NCBI GenBank assembly: GCA_964647785.1
Contig: CAZYJD010000052.1
Span: 1-13,895, forward strand
Direction: 5' to 3'
DNA: 13,895 nucleotides
Source of the DNA: CAZYJD01 sp964647785
Lineage (GTDB): Bacteria; Bacteroidota; Bacteroidia; NS11-12g; UBA9320
Below, one piece after another: positions 1 to 7,121 of the stretch (position 1 is the first letter of the stretch; each line of letters begins with the position of its first letter). The position numbers were made by a program, and so were the translations under genes. The notes beneath the pieces were generated by a model. The model was not told where the DNA came from and ran no database searches. It worked only from the letters and a program-made list of their open reading frames with translations.

Positions 1-925
1 CAGGGTGAGCGCTCTTTTGATTTGAGTTCATAATGCTGATGTTAATCTCATGCTGTTTGCTCTCAACCAAAATGCTAACAAAACTTTTACCCGCGGTGGT
101 CTGAACTCCATGCTTGAAACTATTTTCAAGAAACGTAAGTAGCAACATTGGTGCTATTTTGTGCTTTGAAATATCCCCCTTGCATTCAAAATCAATCTGC
201 ACCCTATTGCTGTACCTAATTTTTTCTAACTCTAGGTAGTTTTTTACATAATTGAGTTCCTTTGATAGAGGTACCATGGGTTCTCCCCCCTCATAAAGCA
301 GATAACGCAAAATTTCACTCAATTTAAGAACCACCTCCGGTGTTTGGTCTGACTTTTTAATGGCCAGCGCATAAATGGTGTTTAGGGTATTGAACAAGAA
401 GTGTGGGTTGATTTGAGATTTAAGGTATTTGAGCTCTGTTTCGGTTTGTAATTTAACCAAGCGAACATTTTGTCGCTCGCGCTCATACCATTGCTTGATC
501 AATTTGAGCGACATGCTAACCGCAACTGTTGTGGTAACAGCAATCAAGTTATTCAATATGAAGCCAAAGCTCCATAGTTGTGCTTTTTCTTCAACTGCTA
601 TGGTATCGAGCTGCAGGAGTATCAATGCTATGAAAAAAGAGCCAAGAAAAAGCGAAAGAACAAGGGATAGGATGTAGCCAAAATACTGTCGCTTGCGCAG
701 AAGTTCTGGAAACAAGAAGTAGTTATTGAAATAACTTATGCCGGCATGTATGGCAACCATTAGAATGGAGTTAATCCATATGTCGCGGTAATTAAGCCCT
801 GGCCGATAGATGTAAACCCAAAAAAGCAAATAGGCGAACCAAAAAAAGAAGTGGTGAATTCGCCATTCAATTGCCTTTCGAATGGTGTTTTGGAAGCGGT
901 CGATGATGTAGGATTGAGAGCTCAG
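1..925 (-). CDS. LytS-type sensor histidine kinase, C-terminus cut by window edge
   Basis: A membrane histidine kinase of the LytS/YehU type (His_kinase family, PF06580), which normally phosphorylates a LytTR-type response regulator. Translating the minus strand gives about 308 residues without a stop. Roughly four hydrophobic segments (about residues 25-45, 53-75, 82-105 and 116-136) are followed by a charged linker and the H-box LKSQINPHFLFNTLN. Its His is at codon 403-401. The ATPase N-box reads FLENSFKHGV, with Asn at codon 124-122. The glycine boxes lie beyond the left edge, as would any partner regulator. The start is unresolved. An in-frame TAA sits at 946-944, and the first ATG/GTG/TTG codon after it is a TTG at 829, already inside the first membrane segment. 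I placed the start at CTG 925, which overlaps the stop of the upstream gene as CTGA; ATT or ATC is equally possible. Family assignment is secure, the start is not. Confidence 0.85.
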   Translation of the reverse strand, partial: MSSQSYIIDRFQNTIRKAIEWRIHHFFFWFAYLLFWVYIYRPGLNYRDIWINSILMVAIHAGISYFNNYFLFPELLRKRQYFGYILSLVLSLFLGSFFIALILLQLDTIAVEEKAQLWSFGFILNNLIAVTTTVAVSMSLKLIKQWYERERQNVRLVKLQTETELKYLKSQINPHFLFNTLNTIYALAIKKSDQTPEVVLKLSEILRYLLYEGGEPMVPLSKELNYVKNYLELEKIRYSNRVQIDFECKGDISKHKIAPMLLLTFLENSFKHGVQTTAGKSFVSILVESKQHEINISIMNSNQKSAHP

Positions 926-1152
926 GTGTTGGGAGAATTGCCTTTAAAATACCTAAGCAATGCATAACTCCAATTAATTATTTGCAGGCCCTCTTCAACA
1001 TATTCAATTTCTTGTAGCTGAAGGCTCTTAGCTTCTAATCGTGTACTTGTTGTTTGCTTCTGCAGCAAAAGAATTGTTGAAAAATTCGCCAACAAGAGAA
1101 AGCCCACGATCAGGAAGGTTCGTCTGTTTCGGTGGATTTTCTTTTTAATCAT
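922..1152 (-). CDS. small single-helix membrane protein, unknown function
   Basis: A 76-residue protein starting at the ATG at 1152 (MIKKKIHRNRR). A basic N-terminus is followed by one hydrophobic helix at about residues 12-30 and then a mostly polar tail of about 45 residues with a helical look, ending YFKGNSPNT. This suggests an N-in membrane anchor with a short periplasmic domain. I do not recognise a family. A TTG at 1182 would add ten residues, but the ATG followed by a Lys-rich stretch is more natural. It lies about 100 bases behind the DUF6438-like gene, and its stop overlaps the putative start region of the sensor kinase, so co-transcription with the kinase is likely. A role as an accessory of the kinase is inference only. 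Confidence 0.5.
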   Translation of the reverse strand: MIKKKIHRNRRTFLIVGFLLLANFSTILLLQKQTTSTRLEAKSLQLQEIEYVEEGLQIINWSYALLRYFKGNSPNT

Positions 1153-1253
1153 ACACTGCTTATAACGAAAATAATGCCACAAAAGTTATAGCCATGCCTA
1201 TCAAAAAACTATCAGATGAATCATTGGCTTTTTCCGAAGAATCCATGTACCCA

Positions 1254-1718
1254 TCACTGAATGGTGGTAGCTTTCCAGATTTGTGCATCTCTCAATGCAG
1301 ACAATTTGGCCACCAAGGAGTCGAGTGCATCGGGTTGCTCTCCTCCCAGTTCAATGCTTATTTGCTGTGATCCTTGCTGATATCGTATAATAGTGGTTGG
1401 CAAATCACTGTATAGGCTGCGGTAAACAGAATCGTAACGCTGCCATTCCATCTTACCAAATTCCTTGAATAGTTTACAACTCTTCTGTGCTGTAATATTG
1501 GCAGTAAACTCTCCCGTTAAATCAGTGAACTTTCGCCCTTCATAACGCTGATGACCATTAAGGTATAAGGTGTACACATCAATTGGACATGTGCCAAAGC
1601 AAGCAGTTCGTTCAATGGAAATAAAAGTTCGCTCCGGGGCCTTATTGGCCATCTTTCTGCAATTGCATGAAGTTGAGAGCAGGATTGCAAATAGCAGAAA
1701 ATAAATGCGATTTCTCAA
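1254..1718 (-). CDS. DUF6438-like lipoprotein
   Basis: A 154-residue protein with an N-terminal hydrophobic stretch ending LLSTSCNC, which resembles a Bacteroidota lipoprotein signal with Cys18 as the probable lipidated residue. The lipobox is not canonical. The mature part opens with ISIERTACFGTCPIDVYTL, followed by a Gly/Tyr turn (LNGHQRYEGRK). This matches my memory of the DUF6438 family, whose hallmark is a TxCFGxCP segment (here Cys40 and Cys44). No biochemical function is known to me. The start is a TTG directly abutting the TAA of the LolA-like gene in the same frame. The next ATG (residue 23) would delete the signal sequence, so TTG, or another non-ATG start, is required. Probably co-translated with the lolA-ftsK group. 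Confidence 0.72.
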   Translation of the reverse strand: MRNRIYFLLFAILLSTSCNCRKMANKAPERTFISIERTACFGTCPIDVYTLYLNGHQRYEGRKFTDLTGEFTANITAQKSCKLFKEFGKMEWQRYDSVYRSLYSDLPTTIIRYQQGSQQISIELGGEQPDALDSLVAKLSALRDAQIWKATTIQ

Positions 1719-2384
1719 TTACTGCAAATCTATCTCAATAACTCCTGGTTTATCCTTTTTGTCAAAACGGAAATAGGTGTCATTGATGTTGATGTTTGGA
1801 TCGAAATTCAGAATCTCGTAGGTCGCATTGACTCCATTTTTATTGAGAATGGTCATTTCGCCGATTTTCTTTGCAACCTTATCTACTGATAGTTTCACCT
1901 TAAAGTAAGGTTTGTTTTTATCTTTTGGTGTCAGTTCAATCTGCTGGTACACCTTGCCGCCTTTTGTGGTTTCACCCATGTAACGATAGATGAACCCTTT
2001 TTGGTAGATGGTGAATATTTCACTGGGATTGATCTCCTCTTTATCCGGGTCGTAGTTAGAAATTTGAACTTCATTTACATCCCTGAGGTAGGTCCACATG
2101 GTTTTTCCGTCGCAATAAATTTCTTGTCCTGCTAAATTTACCCTGAATTTTTTGCCCTTAAGAAAAAGGGTTCCGCTTTGCGAACTTTTGGATTTATCCT
2201 GACTGTTTTCAATGGTAACTTTGAACCCTGCCTTGATTGTTTTATAGGACTTGTACGTTTTGCTTACTCCATTGAGTATGTTGTTCGCTTTTTGATCCTG
2301 CGCTTCAACATATGACAGGTTTACCATGGTAAACAAGCCTATCAACATTGGTAGTATCGTGCGTGTGATTGCTTTTCTATTCAT
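1719..2384 (-). CDS. lolA: outer-membrane lipoprotein carrier LolA-like protein
   Basis: A 221-residue exported protein of the LolA family, periplasmic chaperones that carry lipoproteins from the inner-membrane LolCDE complex to the outer membrane. A signal peptide spans about residues 1-28, with cleavage likely after VEA. The mature part shows the family pattern: an early amphipathic segment (NILNGVSKTYKSYKTIKAGF), a GTLFLKGKKFRVNL strand pair, the DGKTMWTYLRDVNEVQISNY segment that resembles the LolA 'ydGktlwiY' region, and alternating strands to FDPNININDTYFRFD. Length is typical. The ATG start lies one codon behind the ftsK stop and in the same frame, so translational coupling with ftsK is likely. 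FtsK-LolA adjacency is, to my knowledge, common in Bacteroidota. Related LolA-like proteins can have other lipid-handling roles, so the exact client is inferred. Confidence 0.85.
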   Translation of the reverse strand: MNRKAITRTILPMLIGLFTMVNLSYVEAQDQKANNILNGVSKTYKSYKTIKAGFKVTIENSQDKSKSSQSGTLFLKGKKFRVNLAGQEIYCDGKTMWTYLRDVNEVQISNYDPDKEEINPSEIFTIYQKGFIYRYMGETTKGGKVYQQIELTPKDKNKPYFKVKLSVDKVAKKIGEMTILNKNGVNATYEILNFDPNININDTYFRFDKKDKPGVIEIDLQ

Positions 2385-2387
2385 TGG

Positions 2388-4877
2388 TTACAAGTTGTTC
2401 AAATACTGTTCCAAACTCATTTCATCTCGAATGAGTACTTCTCTGGCTTTGCTGCCTTCAAATGGGCCTACAATATTAGCGTGTTCAAGCTGATCTATCA
2501 ATCGCCCTGCCCGGTTATAACCAATTTTCAGTTTCCTCTGCAATAGTGAAGTTGAACCTTGTTGAGTTAGTACCACCAAACGGGCAGCATCTTCAAAGAG
2601 CTGGTCACGGTCATCTGGATCGAATTCTTCGTTACCGCTTTCACCTGAAGGATCATCCACTTCAGGCAATAAATACGCAGAGCCATATCCCTTTTGATTG
2701 CCTATATATTGGGTAATTTCTTCCACTTCCGGCGTATCTACAAAAGGACATTGCAATCGGAGAATATTGCTGCCATCTGAATAGAGTAAATCCCCTTTGC
2801 CAATGAGCTGGTCGGCACCGCTGGCATCAAGTATGGTGCGTGAATCTACTTTTGATGTAACCCTGAATGCCACCCTCGCCGGGAAATTGGCTTTAATGGT
2901 TCCTGTAATGATATTGACAGAGGGTCTCTGTGTTGCTAAAACAAGGTGGATACCAATGGCTCTGGCAAGCTGGGCTAGGCGGCCTATGGGATGCTCCACC
3001 TCTTTACCGGCTGTCATGATCAAATCGGCAACCTCATCAATGATTACAACAATGAAGGGAAGGAAGCGGTGGCCTTCATTGGGATTCAACTTCCGCTTGA
3101 TGAACTTTTGATTGTATTCACTGATGTTTCGAACCAGTGCGGCTTGCAAGAGTGCATAGCGGTTGTCCATTTCAACCGTTAAAGAATTGAGGGTATGGAT
3201 TACCTGCTTATTATCAGTAATGATTGCATCTGCTTCACCCGGTAGTTTTGCCAGATAATGTCTTTCCAAGGCGTTGTAGAGTGTTAGCTCCACTTTTTTA
3301 GGATCTACCAATACAAACTTCAGTTCTGAAGGATGCTTCTTGTAAAGTAGAGATACAATGAGTGCATTCAAACCTACGGACTTACCTTGTCCGGTGGCAC
3401 CTGCCATTAACAAGTGAGGCATTCGCGCCAAATCTGCAACAAAAACCTCATTGCTGATGCTCTTTCCCAGACAAACGGGCAAATCAAATTTGCTCTCCTG
3501 ATAGGCCTTGCTCTTGATGACCGTTCGCATACTCACCACCTCGCGTTTCTTATTCGGCACTTCAATCCCAATGGTTCCTTTTCCGGGAATGGGTGCAATG
3601 ATTCGTATGCCAAGAGCAGCCAAGCTTAGGGCAATATCATCTTCGAGGTTTCGAATCTTTGAGATTTTAACGCCTGGAGCAGGTACGATTTCAAATAGGG
3701 TTACCGTAGGGCCAATGGTGGCCCTGATCTGATCAATTTCAATTTTGTAGTTTTTGAGGGTATCTACAATGAGTTTTTTGCTTCGCTCAAGTTCCTCAGC
3801 ACTTACTTCTGAGCGATTATTTTCACCGTAATCTTTGAGAAAATCAAGTTCAGGAAAGCGATAAGTGGATAAGTCGAGGGTTGGGTCGTAAACTGTATCA
3901 ATGCCCATTCTTGTAGTCTCCACATCTGCTTCTTCATCTTCTTTTGGCACTTCAATTTGCAGTTCCAAATCTGATTCTTGATCGGTTTCTATGTTTTCCA
4001 ATTCAACGGTCTCTTCGCTTTCTTCATTGGTATCGCGAATTTCAAGCACCAGATCATCGGCGCTTATTTCATCTTCTTCCTGCTCCTCTTCATCCAATTC
4101 TATGTTATCTTTCTCAAACAGTGTTTCAGTCTTTACAGAATCATCATCCGTTTCAACTCCAGCATTATCTGATAACGGATTTTTGTTTGATTTGAACACT
4201 CGATTCCTGAATACTTCGTACAAGTTAAGGCCATATGCCAGAAGTAGATATAGAAAAATACCGGTTAATGCAAGGATGAGTGAACCGATCCAACCAATGA
4301 GCGCTCTGAATAACTCCAGCCACTCGATGCCAAGGCCTCCTGCAAGAACAGGTAAAAACTGACCAAAAGGCAATGCCAGTGAAAAGGGCACCAAAAAAAC
4401 CAGTGGGAGGGTTCGTGCTATGAAAAGTTGTATGTTAAAGTCTCTTGAAAGAAAGTATTTCAGCCCCAAACGAAAGAAAAAGACAGGAATCACCAGTGCT
4501 GCAAGACCAATGCCTTTGTACATGAAAAAAAGAGCGGTTTTTGCCCCTATCATTCCCATCCAGTTCCTAGCCGTTCCGGGCTCAGAATTGATCCAATCTT
4601 GAAAGGGCATTCCAACCAAACTTGCATCTTCTTTCCAACTGAAAAAAAAGGAGGTGAAGGATAAAAAAGTGTAGGCAGAAAAGAGCAGGAAAAGTGCACC
4701 GAAAAAACGCCGACTGGACTCAGTTCTCATCAAAATGAAGTTCACAAATACACCCGAGCGTGATTGCTTGGATTGAGAGGATTCTTTCTTGCGCCCTGAT
4801 CGGCTGGGGGATTCTCCTTTGTTTCGAAAAGCATTACCCGCCTCGTTTTTATCTGATTTTTTCCTTTTAACGGCCAT
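2388..4877 (-). CDS. ftsK: DNA translocase FtsK
   Basis: FtsK/SpoIIIE-family septal DNA pump that clears and aligns chromosome ends during division. The 829 residues fall into: a basic, Ser-rich N-terminus (1-45); about four membrane helices between residues 57 and 220; a strongly acidic linker (about 242-322, Asp/Glu-rich); an alpha/beta motor; and a C-terminal gamma winged helix. The Walker A motif is GATGQGKS (493-500, Lys499) and Walker B is FIVVIIDEVADL with Asp614-Glu615. The segment HLVLATQRPSVNIITGTIKA is diagnostic. The gamma domain (about 755-829, QGSTSLLQRKLKIGYNRAG) would read polar DNA signals and contact XerD. The linker is short compared with E. coli FtsK, as is common in Bacteroidota. 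An ATG start fits. A TAnnTTTG element 6 bases upstream suggests its own promoter in addition to any read-through from rnz. Confidence 0.97.
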   Translation of the reverse strand: MAVKRKKSDKNEAGNAFRNKGESPSRSGRKKESSQSKQSRSGVFVNFILMRTESSRRFFGALFLLFSAYTFLSFTSFFFSWKEDASLVGMPFQDWINSEPGTARNWMGMIGAKTALFFMYKGIGLAALVIPVFFFRLGLKYFLSRDFNIQLFIARTLPLVFLVPFSLALPFGQFLPVLAGGLGIEWLELFRALIGWIGSLILALTGIFLYLLLAYGLNLYEVFRNRVFKSNKNPLSDNAGVETDDDSVKTETLFEKDNIELDEEEQEEDEISADDLVLEIRDTNEESEETVELENIETDQESDLELQIEVPKEDEEADVETTRMGIDTVYDPTLDLSTYRFPELDFLKDYGENNRSEVSAEELERSKKLIVDTLKNYKIEIDQIRATIGPTVTLFEIVPAPGVKISKIRNLEDDIALSLAALGIRIIAPIPGKGTIGIEVPNKKREVVSMRTVIKSKAYQESKFDLPVCLGKSISNEVFVADLARMPHLLMAGATGQGKSVGLNALIVSLLYKKHPSELKFVLVDPKKVELTLYNALERHYLAKLPGEADAIITDNKQVIHTLNSLTVEMDNRYALLQAALVRNISEYNQKFIKRKLNPNEGHRFLPFIVVIIDEVADLIMTAGKEVEHPIGRLAQLARAIGIHLVLATQRPSVNIITGTIKANFPARVAFRVTSKVDSRTILDASGADQLIGKGDLLYSDGSNILRLQCPFVDTPEVEEITQYIGNQKGYGSAYLLPEVDDPSGESGNEEFDPDDRDQLFEDAARLVVLTQQGSTSLLQRKLKIGYNRAGRLIDQLEHANIVGPFEGSKAREVLIRDEMSLEQYLNNL

Positions 4878-4883
4878 TCTTCA

Positions 4884-4891
4884 CAAACATA
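4884..4891 (-). promoter_or_regulatory. perfect -7 element just before ftsK
   Basis: TATGTTTG on the minus strand is an exact match to TAnnTTTG and ends 6 bases (TGAAGA) before the ftsK ATG at 4877. A TTG lies 11 bases upstream of it, closer than the usual 17-21. This would give ftsK its own start, nearly leaderless, within the rnz-ftsK gap of 62 bases. The chance rate of the 8-mer is not negligible in AT-rich DNA. Confidence 0.35.
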
Positions 4892-4939
4892 ACATCTGCG
4901 TGCAATGTAAGCCGATGAATGCATTGTGCATAATGGATG

Positions 4940-5860
4940 TCAATGGTACTTGAACTCGAATAAAGCCCCCTCTTCTGCCAATTTAGTTTCAGGGAAGATG
5001 ACTTGAGCCTCGGCTAAATGTGCTTCCAATTGGTGGTATCTTGAAGAAAAATGTCCGATTATCAAGACTTTAACTCCTGCCTTCTTCGCAATACCAGCTG
5101 CTTGAAGGGCAGTGCTGTGATAGGTTTGCAATGCTCTGTCTGCTAAATTGTTCAGGAATGTTGCTTCATGGAAAAGAACATCCACACCTTTAATCATGCG
5201 AACCACCTCTTGTAGAGGGAGGCTATCCGTAACGTAGGCATAACTAAAATTCCGATCCTCTTCTCTTGTAAAATCAGAACTTCTCAAAGTCCCTAAATTG
5301 GCATCCTGAATATCTTCGCCGGCAACCAATTGGTGATAATATTTTTGGGGAATCTCATGTTCTTTGCATTTTTCAGGCTGCAGATGCAATATTTTCTCCC
5401 GGTATTGAAACAAGTACCCATTGCAAGCAATGCGATGTTTTAGCGGCAGAGAGGTCACCTGCACATGTTGATTGCCCCAAACTTGTGTAGATGTTTCTGT
5501 ATCTGTTTCAATCCAATGTATGGGGAAATCATCGTGTGCCGCACTCAATTCCATGTGTAGATGAAATATTCTCTTCAAGCCCGGGGGGGAAATCACATCC
5601 AGTGGTTTGCTTCGTCCATTGAGGCTCATGGTGTTCAATAGCCCCATCAAACCAAGATAATGATCGCCATGAAGATGTGTGATGAAAATAGCATCTATTT
5701 TCTGATACTTGATTGAGTGTCTGATCAACTGCCATTGCGTGCCCTCTCCACAATCGAGCAAAAATTTGAACCCTCCCAGATCTAGTATCTGTGCTGAATG
5801 ATGTCGGTGCTTTAAAGGAGTGGCAGAACCGCAACCCAATATGGTGAGCGCTGCCTGCAA
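4940..5860 (-). CDS. rnz: ribonuclease Z (tRNA 3' endonuclease)
   Basis: A 306-residue metallo-beta-lactamase-fold nuclease that removes 3' trailers from tRNA precursors, acting as a cytoplasmic zinc-dependent dimer. The signature metal site is complete: THLHGDH (His62, His64, Asp66, His67), LPLKHR (His142), VTDS (Asp212) and IGHFSSRY (His270). The N-terminal ILGCGSATPLKHRHHSAQ and LLDCGEGTQWQL segments are classic RNase Z. The region around residues 150-190 is where the tRNA-clamping exosite arm lies in the short form of the enzyme. The start is TTG, immediately after the TAA of the STAS gene and in the same frame. No ATG or GTG is available near the conserved N-terminus, so the TTG is credible. 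The tight junction implies co-translation with the STAS protein. Confidence 0.95.
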   Translation of the reverse strand: MQAALTILGCGSATPLKHRHHSAQILDLGGFKFLLDCGEGTQWQLIRHSIKYQKIDAIFITHLHGDHYLGLMGLLNTMSLNGRSKPLDVISPPGLKRIFHLHMELSAAHDDFPIHWIETDTETSTQVWGNQHVQVTSLPLKHRIACNGYLFQYREKILHLQPEKCKEHEIPQKYYHQLVAGEDIQDANLGTLRSSDFTREEDRNFSYAYVTDSLPLQEVVRMIKGVDVLFHEATFLNNLADRALQTYHSTALQAAGIAKKAGVKVLIIGHFSSRYHQLEAHLAEAQVIFPETKLAEEGALFEFKYH

Positions 5861-6217
5861 TTAATGTTCCTCCTCCAGTTCTTTTTCCAATTGATCCATA
5901 AAAATGAGATCGATCGCTTCTTGCAAACTTGGAACCACCTCAACGCCAATGCCCTCTCTTAGGCTATCAGATAAAGTGGCTATGAGCATTAGTCCGCGAT
6001 GAGCACTCAATTCTTCGGCCAAATGATTAATCATCTCTTTGGCTTTTTTTTCAATCAGAATTACCTCGGACATATCGAATATCAGATAGGGATTATCTTT
6101 CAGATCTTCTTCAAGCTTGCCCAGTGCTTCTTGCAAATTTTCTGCAGTGATGGCATCTGTTAATGCGAACAGCTGCAGATGGTTGTCGGCGTTGTTTATT
6201 TCGAAATCAATTGACAT
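5861..6217 (-). CDS. STAS-domain protein upstream of rnz
   Basis: A 118-residue soluble protein with the shape of a STAS domain (the SpoIIAA-like, anti-sigma-antagonist fold): short strands (FEINNADNHLQLFAL), a helix (ITAENLQEALGKLEEDL), the central strand YLIFDMSEV, a helix (KKAKEMINHLAEELSAHRG), a strand (LMLIATLSDSL) and a final helix, then an acidic tail (EKELEEEH). In SpoIIAA-type proteins the Ser/Thr phosphorylated by an anti-sigma kinase sits in a DSSG-like turn after the central strand. Here the equivalent stretch is ILIEKKAKE, with no Ser or Thr, so classical phospho-switching looks lost. It abuts rnz with no spacer, suggesting linked expression. A small STAS-like protein before rnz is, as I recall, a recurrent Bacteroidota arrangement. 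Its role is unknown. ATG start at 6217, preceded by GGAGAC. Confidence 0.75.
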   Translation of the reverse strand: MSIDFEINNADNHLQLFALTDAITAENLQEALGKLEEDLKDNPYLIFDMSEVILIEKKAKEMINHLAEELSAHRGLMLIATLSDSLREGIGVEVVPSLQEAIDLIFMDQLEKELEEEH

Positions 6218-6222
6218 GTCTC

Positions 6223-6230
6223 CAATTTTA
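6223..6230 (-). promoter_or_regulatory. weak -7-like element before the STAS gene
   Basis: TAAAATTG on the minus strand matches the Bacteroidota TAnnTTTG -7 element with one mismatch and ends 5 bases before the ATG at 6217. No clear TTG -33 element lies at the expected distance. The overlapping GGAG could instead be a ribosome binding site. The 64-base gap is divergent and must also serve the dehydrogenase gene on the other strand, for which I see no convincing element. Confidence 0.25.
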
Positions 6231-6281
6231 ATTAAATCTTAGGAATTTGAGAGATTTGTTGCGAACAGAAATTCAAAAACA

Positions 6282-7046
6282 ATGAAAAATCAGCTTGTAT
6301 TAATTACTGGTGCTACTGCAGGTATCGGGCGTGAGTGTGCCAAACAATTGGCTCAAATGGGACATCATTTAATCTTGTGTGGTCGAAGAAAAGGGAGGCT
6401 TGAGGCATTGCGCAACGAGATCGGCCCTGATCTCGTGAGGGCATTGCTTGATTTTGATATAAGAGATCGAAAGGAAGTTCAAGAAGGCTGCATGCAATTA
6501 ATGAAGCAAGATCTGATTCCAGATGTGTTGATTAACAACGCTGGGTTGGCTGCAGGTTTGAGTGCTCTGGCAGAAGGCACGGTCGATGATTGGGAACAAA
6601 TGATCGACACCAATGTTAAAGGCTTGCTATACATGAGTCGAGAACTGCTACCAGCCATGATATCTCGACAAAGCGGACATGTGATCAATATTGGTTCCAT
6701 TGCCGGGAAAGAAGTATACGACAAAGGGAATGTTTACTGCGGAACCAAACATATGGTCGATGCCTTGAGCAAGTCGATGAGACTCGAATTGGCCGATCAT
6801 GGCATCAAGGTAAGTGCAATCCATCCCGGTGCCGTCGATACTGAGTTCTCAATTGTTCGCTTCAAAGGAGATGTAGAACGTGCAATACAAGTGTACGAGG
6901 GTTTTGATTCATTGCTTGCTGAAGACATTGCCGAATGTGTGGTTTGGATACTCGGTAGACCGGAGCATGTCAATATCAATGATTTGGTAATCATGCCAAA
7001 GGCGCAACCTTCTGCTGCCAAGATTGTTCGGGGAAAAGGGTTTTGA
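6282..7046 (+). CDS. YdfG-type short-chain dehydrogenase/reductase
   Basis: A 254-residue classical SDR oxidoreductase. The dinucleotide site is LITGATAGIGRE (residues 7-18). Arg35-Arg36 after the second strand favour NADP(H). NNAG lies at 85-88. The catalytic set is Asn111, Ser139, Tyr152 and Lys156 (YCGTK). The C-terminal parts HPGAVDTEFSIVRFKGD and NINDLVIMPKAQPSA closely follow the YdfG group. E. coli YdfG oxidises serine and other 3-hydroxy acids and reduces malonic semialdehyde. Substrate here is inferred from that resemblance only. ATG start. It stands alone on the plus strand, divergent from the STAS-rnz-ftsK group, with a 75-base gap before the SlyD-like gene. Confidence 0.92.
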   Translation: MKNQLVLITGATAGIGRECAKQLAQMGHHLILCGRRKGRLEALRNEIGPDLVRALLDFDIRDRKEVQEGCMQLMKQDLIPDVLINNAGLAAGLSALAEGTVDDWEQMIDTNVKGLLYMSRELLPAMISRQSGHVINIGSIAGKEVYDKGNVYCGTKHMVDALSKSMRLELADHGIKVSAIHPGAVDTEFSIVRFKGDVERAIQVYEGFDSLLAEDIAECVVWILGRPEHVNINDLVIMPKAQPSAAKIVRGKGF

Positions 7047-7055
7047 GCATTGGTA

Positions 7056-7071
7056 GGCCATGCGGCCATGC
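7056..7071. repeat. tandem 8-base repeat between SDR and slyD genes
   Basis: GGCCATGC occurs twice in direct tandem (7056-7063 and 7064-7071). The first copy can also pair with GCATTGG just upstream (7048-7054), with one bulged base, giving a weak hairpin behind the dehydrogenase stop. There is no T-run after it, so I do not call it an intrinsic terminator. Function unknown; it may be chance. Confidence 0.4.
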
Positions 7072-7100
7072 GCTGCTCAGGCCTTACGGCAAATAATGTT

Positions 7101-7108
7101 TACCTTCG
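7101..7108 (+). promoter_or_regulatory. candidate promoter -7 element for the SlyD-like gene
   Basis: TACCTTCG, followed by C, matches the Bacteroidota -7 consensus TAnnTTTG with one mismatch (C for T). It ends 13 bases before the ATG at 7122, leaving a very short AT-rich leader (CTAAAATTTTTTT). No good TTG -33 element is visible at the usual distance. This suggests the isomerase gene is transcribed independently of the dehydrogenase. Confidence 0.35.
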
Positions 7109-7121
7109 CTAAAATTTTTTT

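Noticed and set aside
429..677. Plus-strand 82-codon open frame
   Set aside because: It is antisense to the sensor kinase membrane and H-box region, whose minus-strand translation is clearly the real one.
2797..4362. Several plus-strand open frames of 60-123 codons inside ftsK
   Set aside because: They lie antisense to a strongly conserved gene with intact motifs, and their translations are low-complexity or look like reversed ftsK codons. No promoter or start context supports them.
4919..4931. Palindrome ATGCA-TTG-TGCAT behind rnz as a terminator or operator
   Set aside because: Only five pairs, AT-rich and without a T-run; too weak to call.
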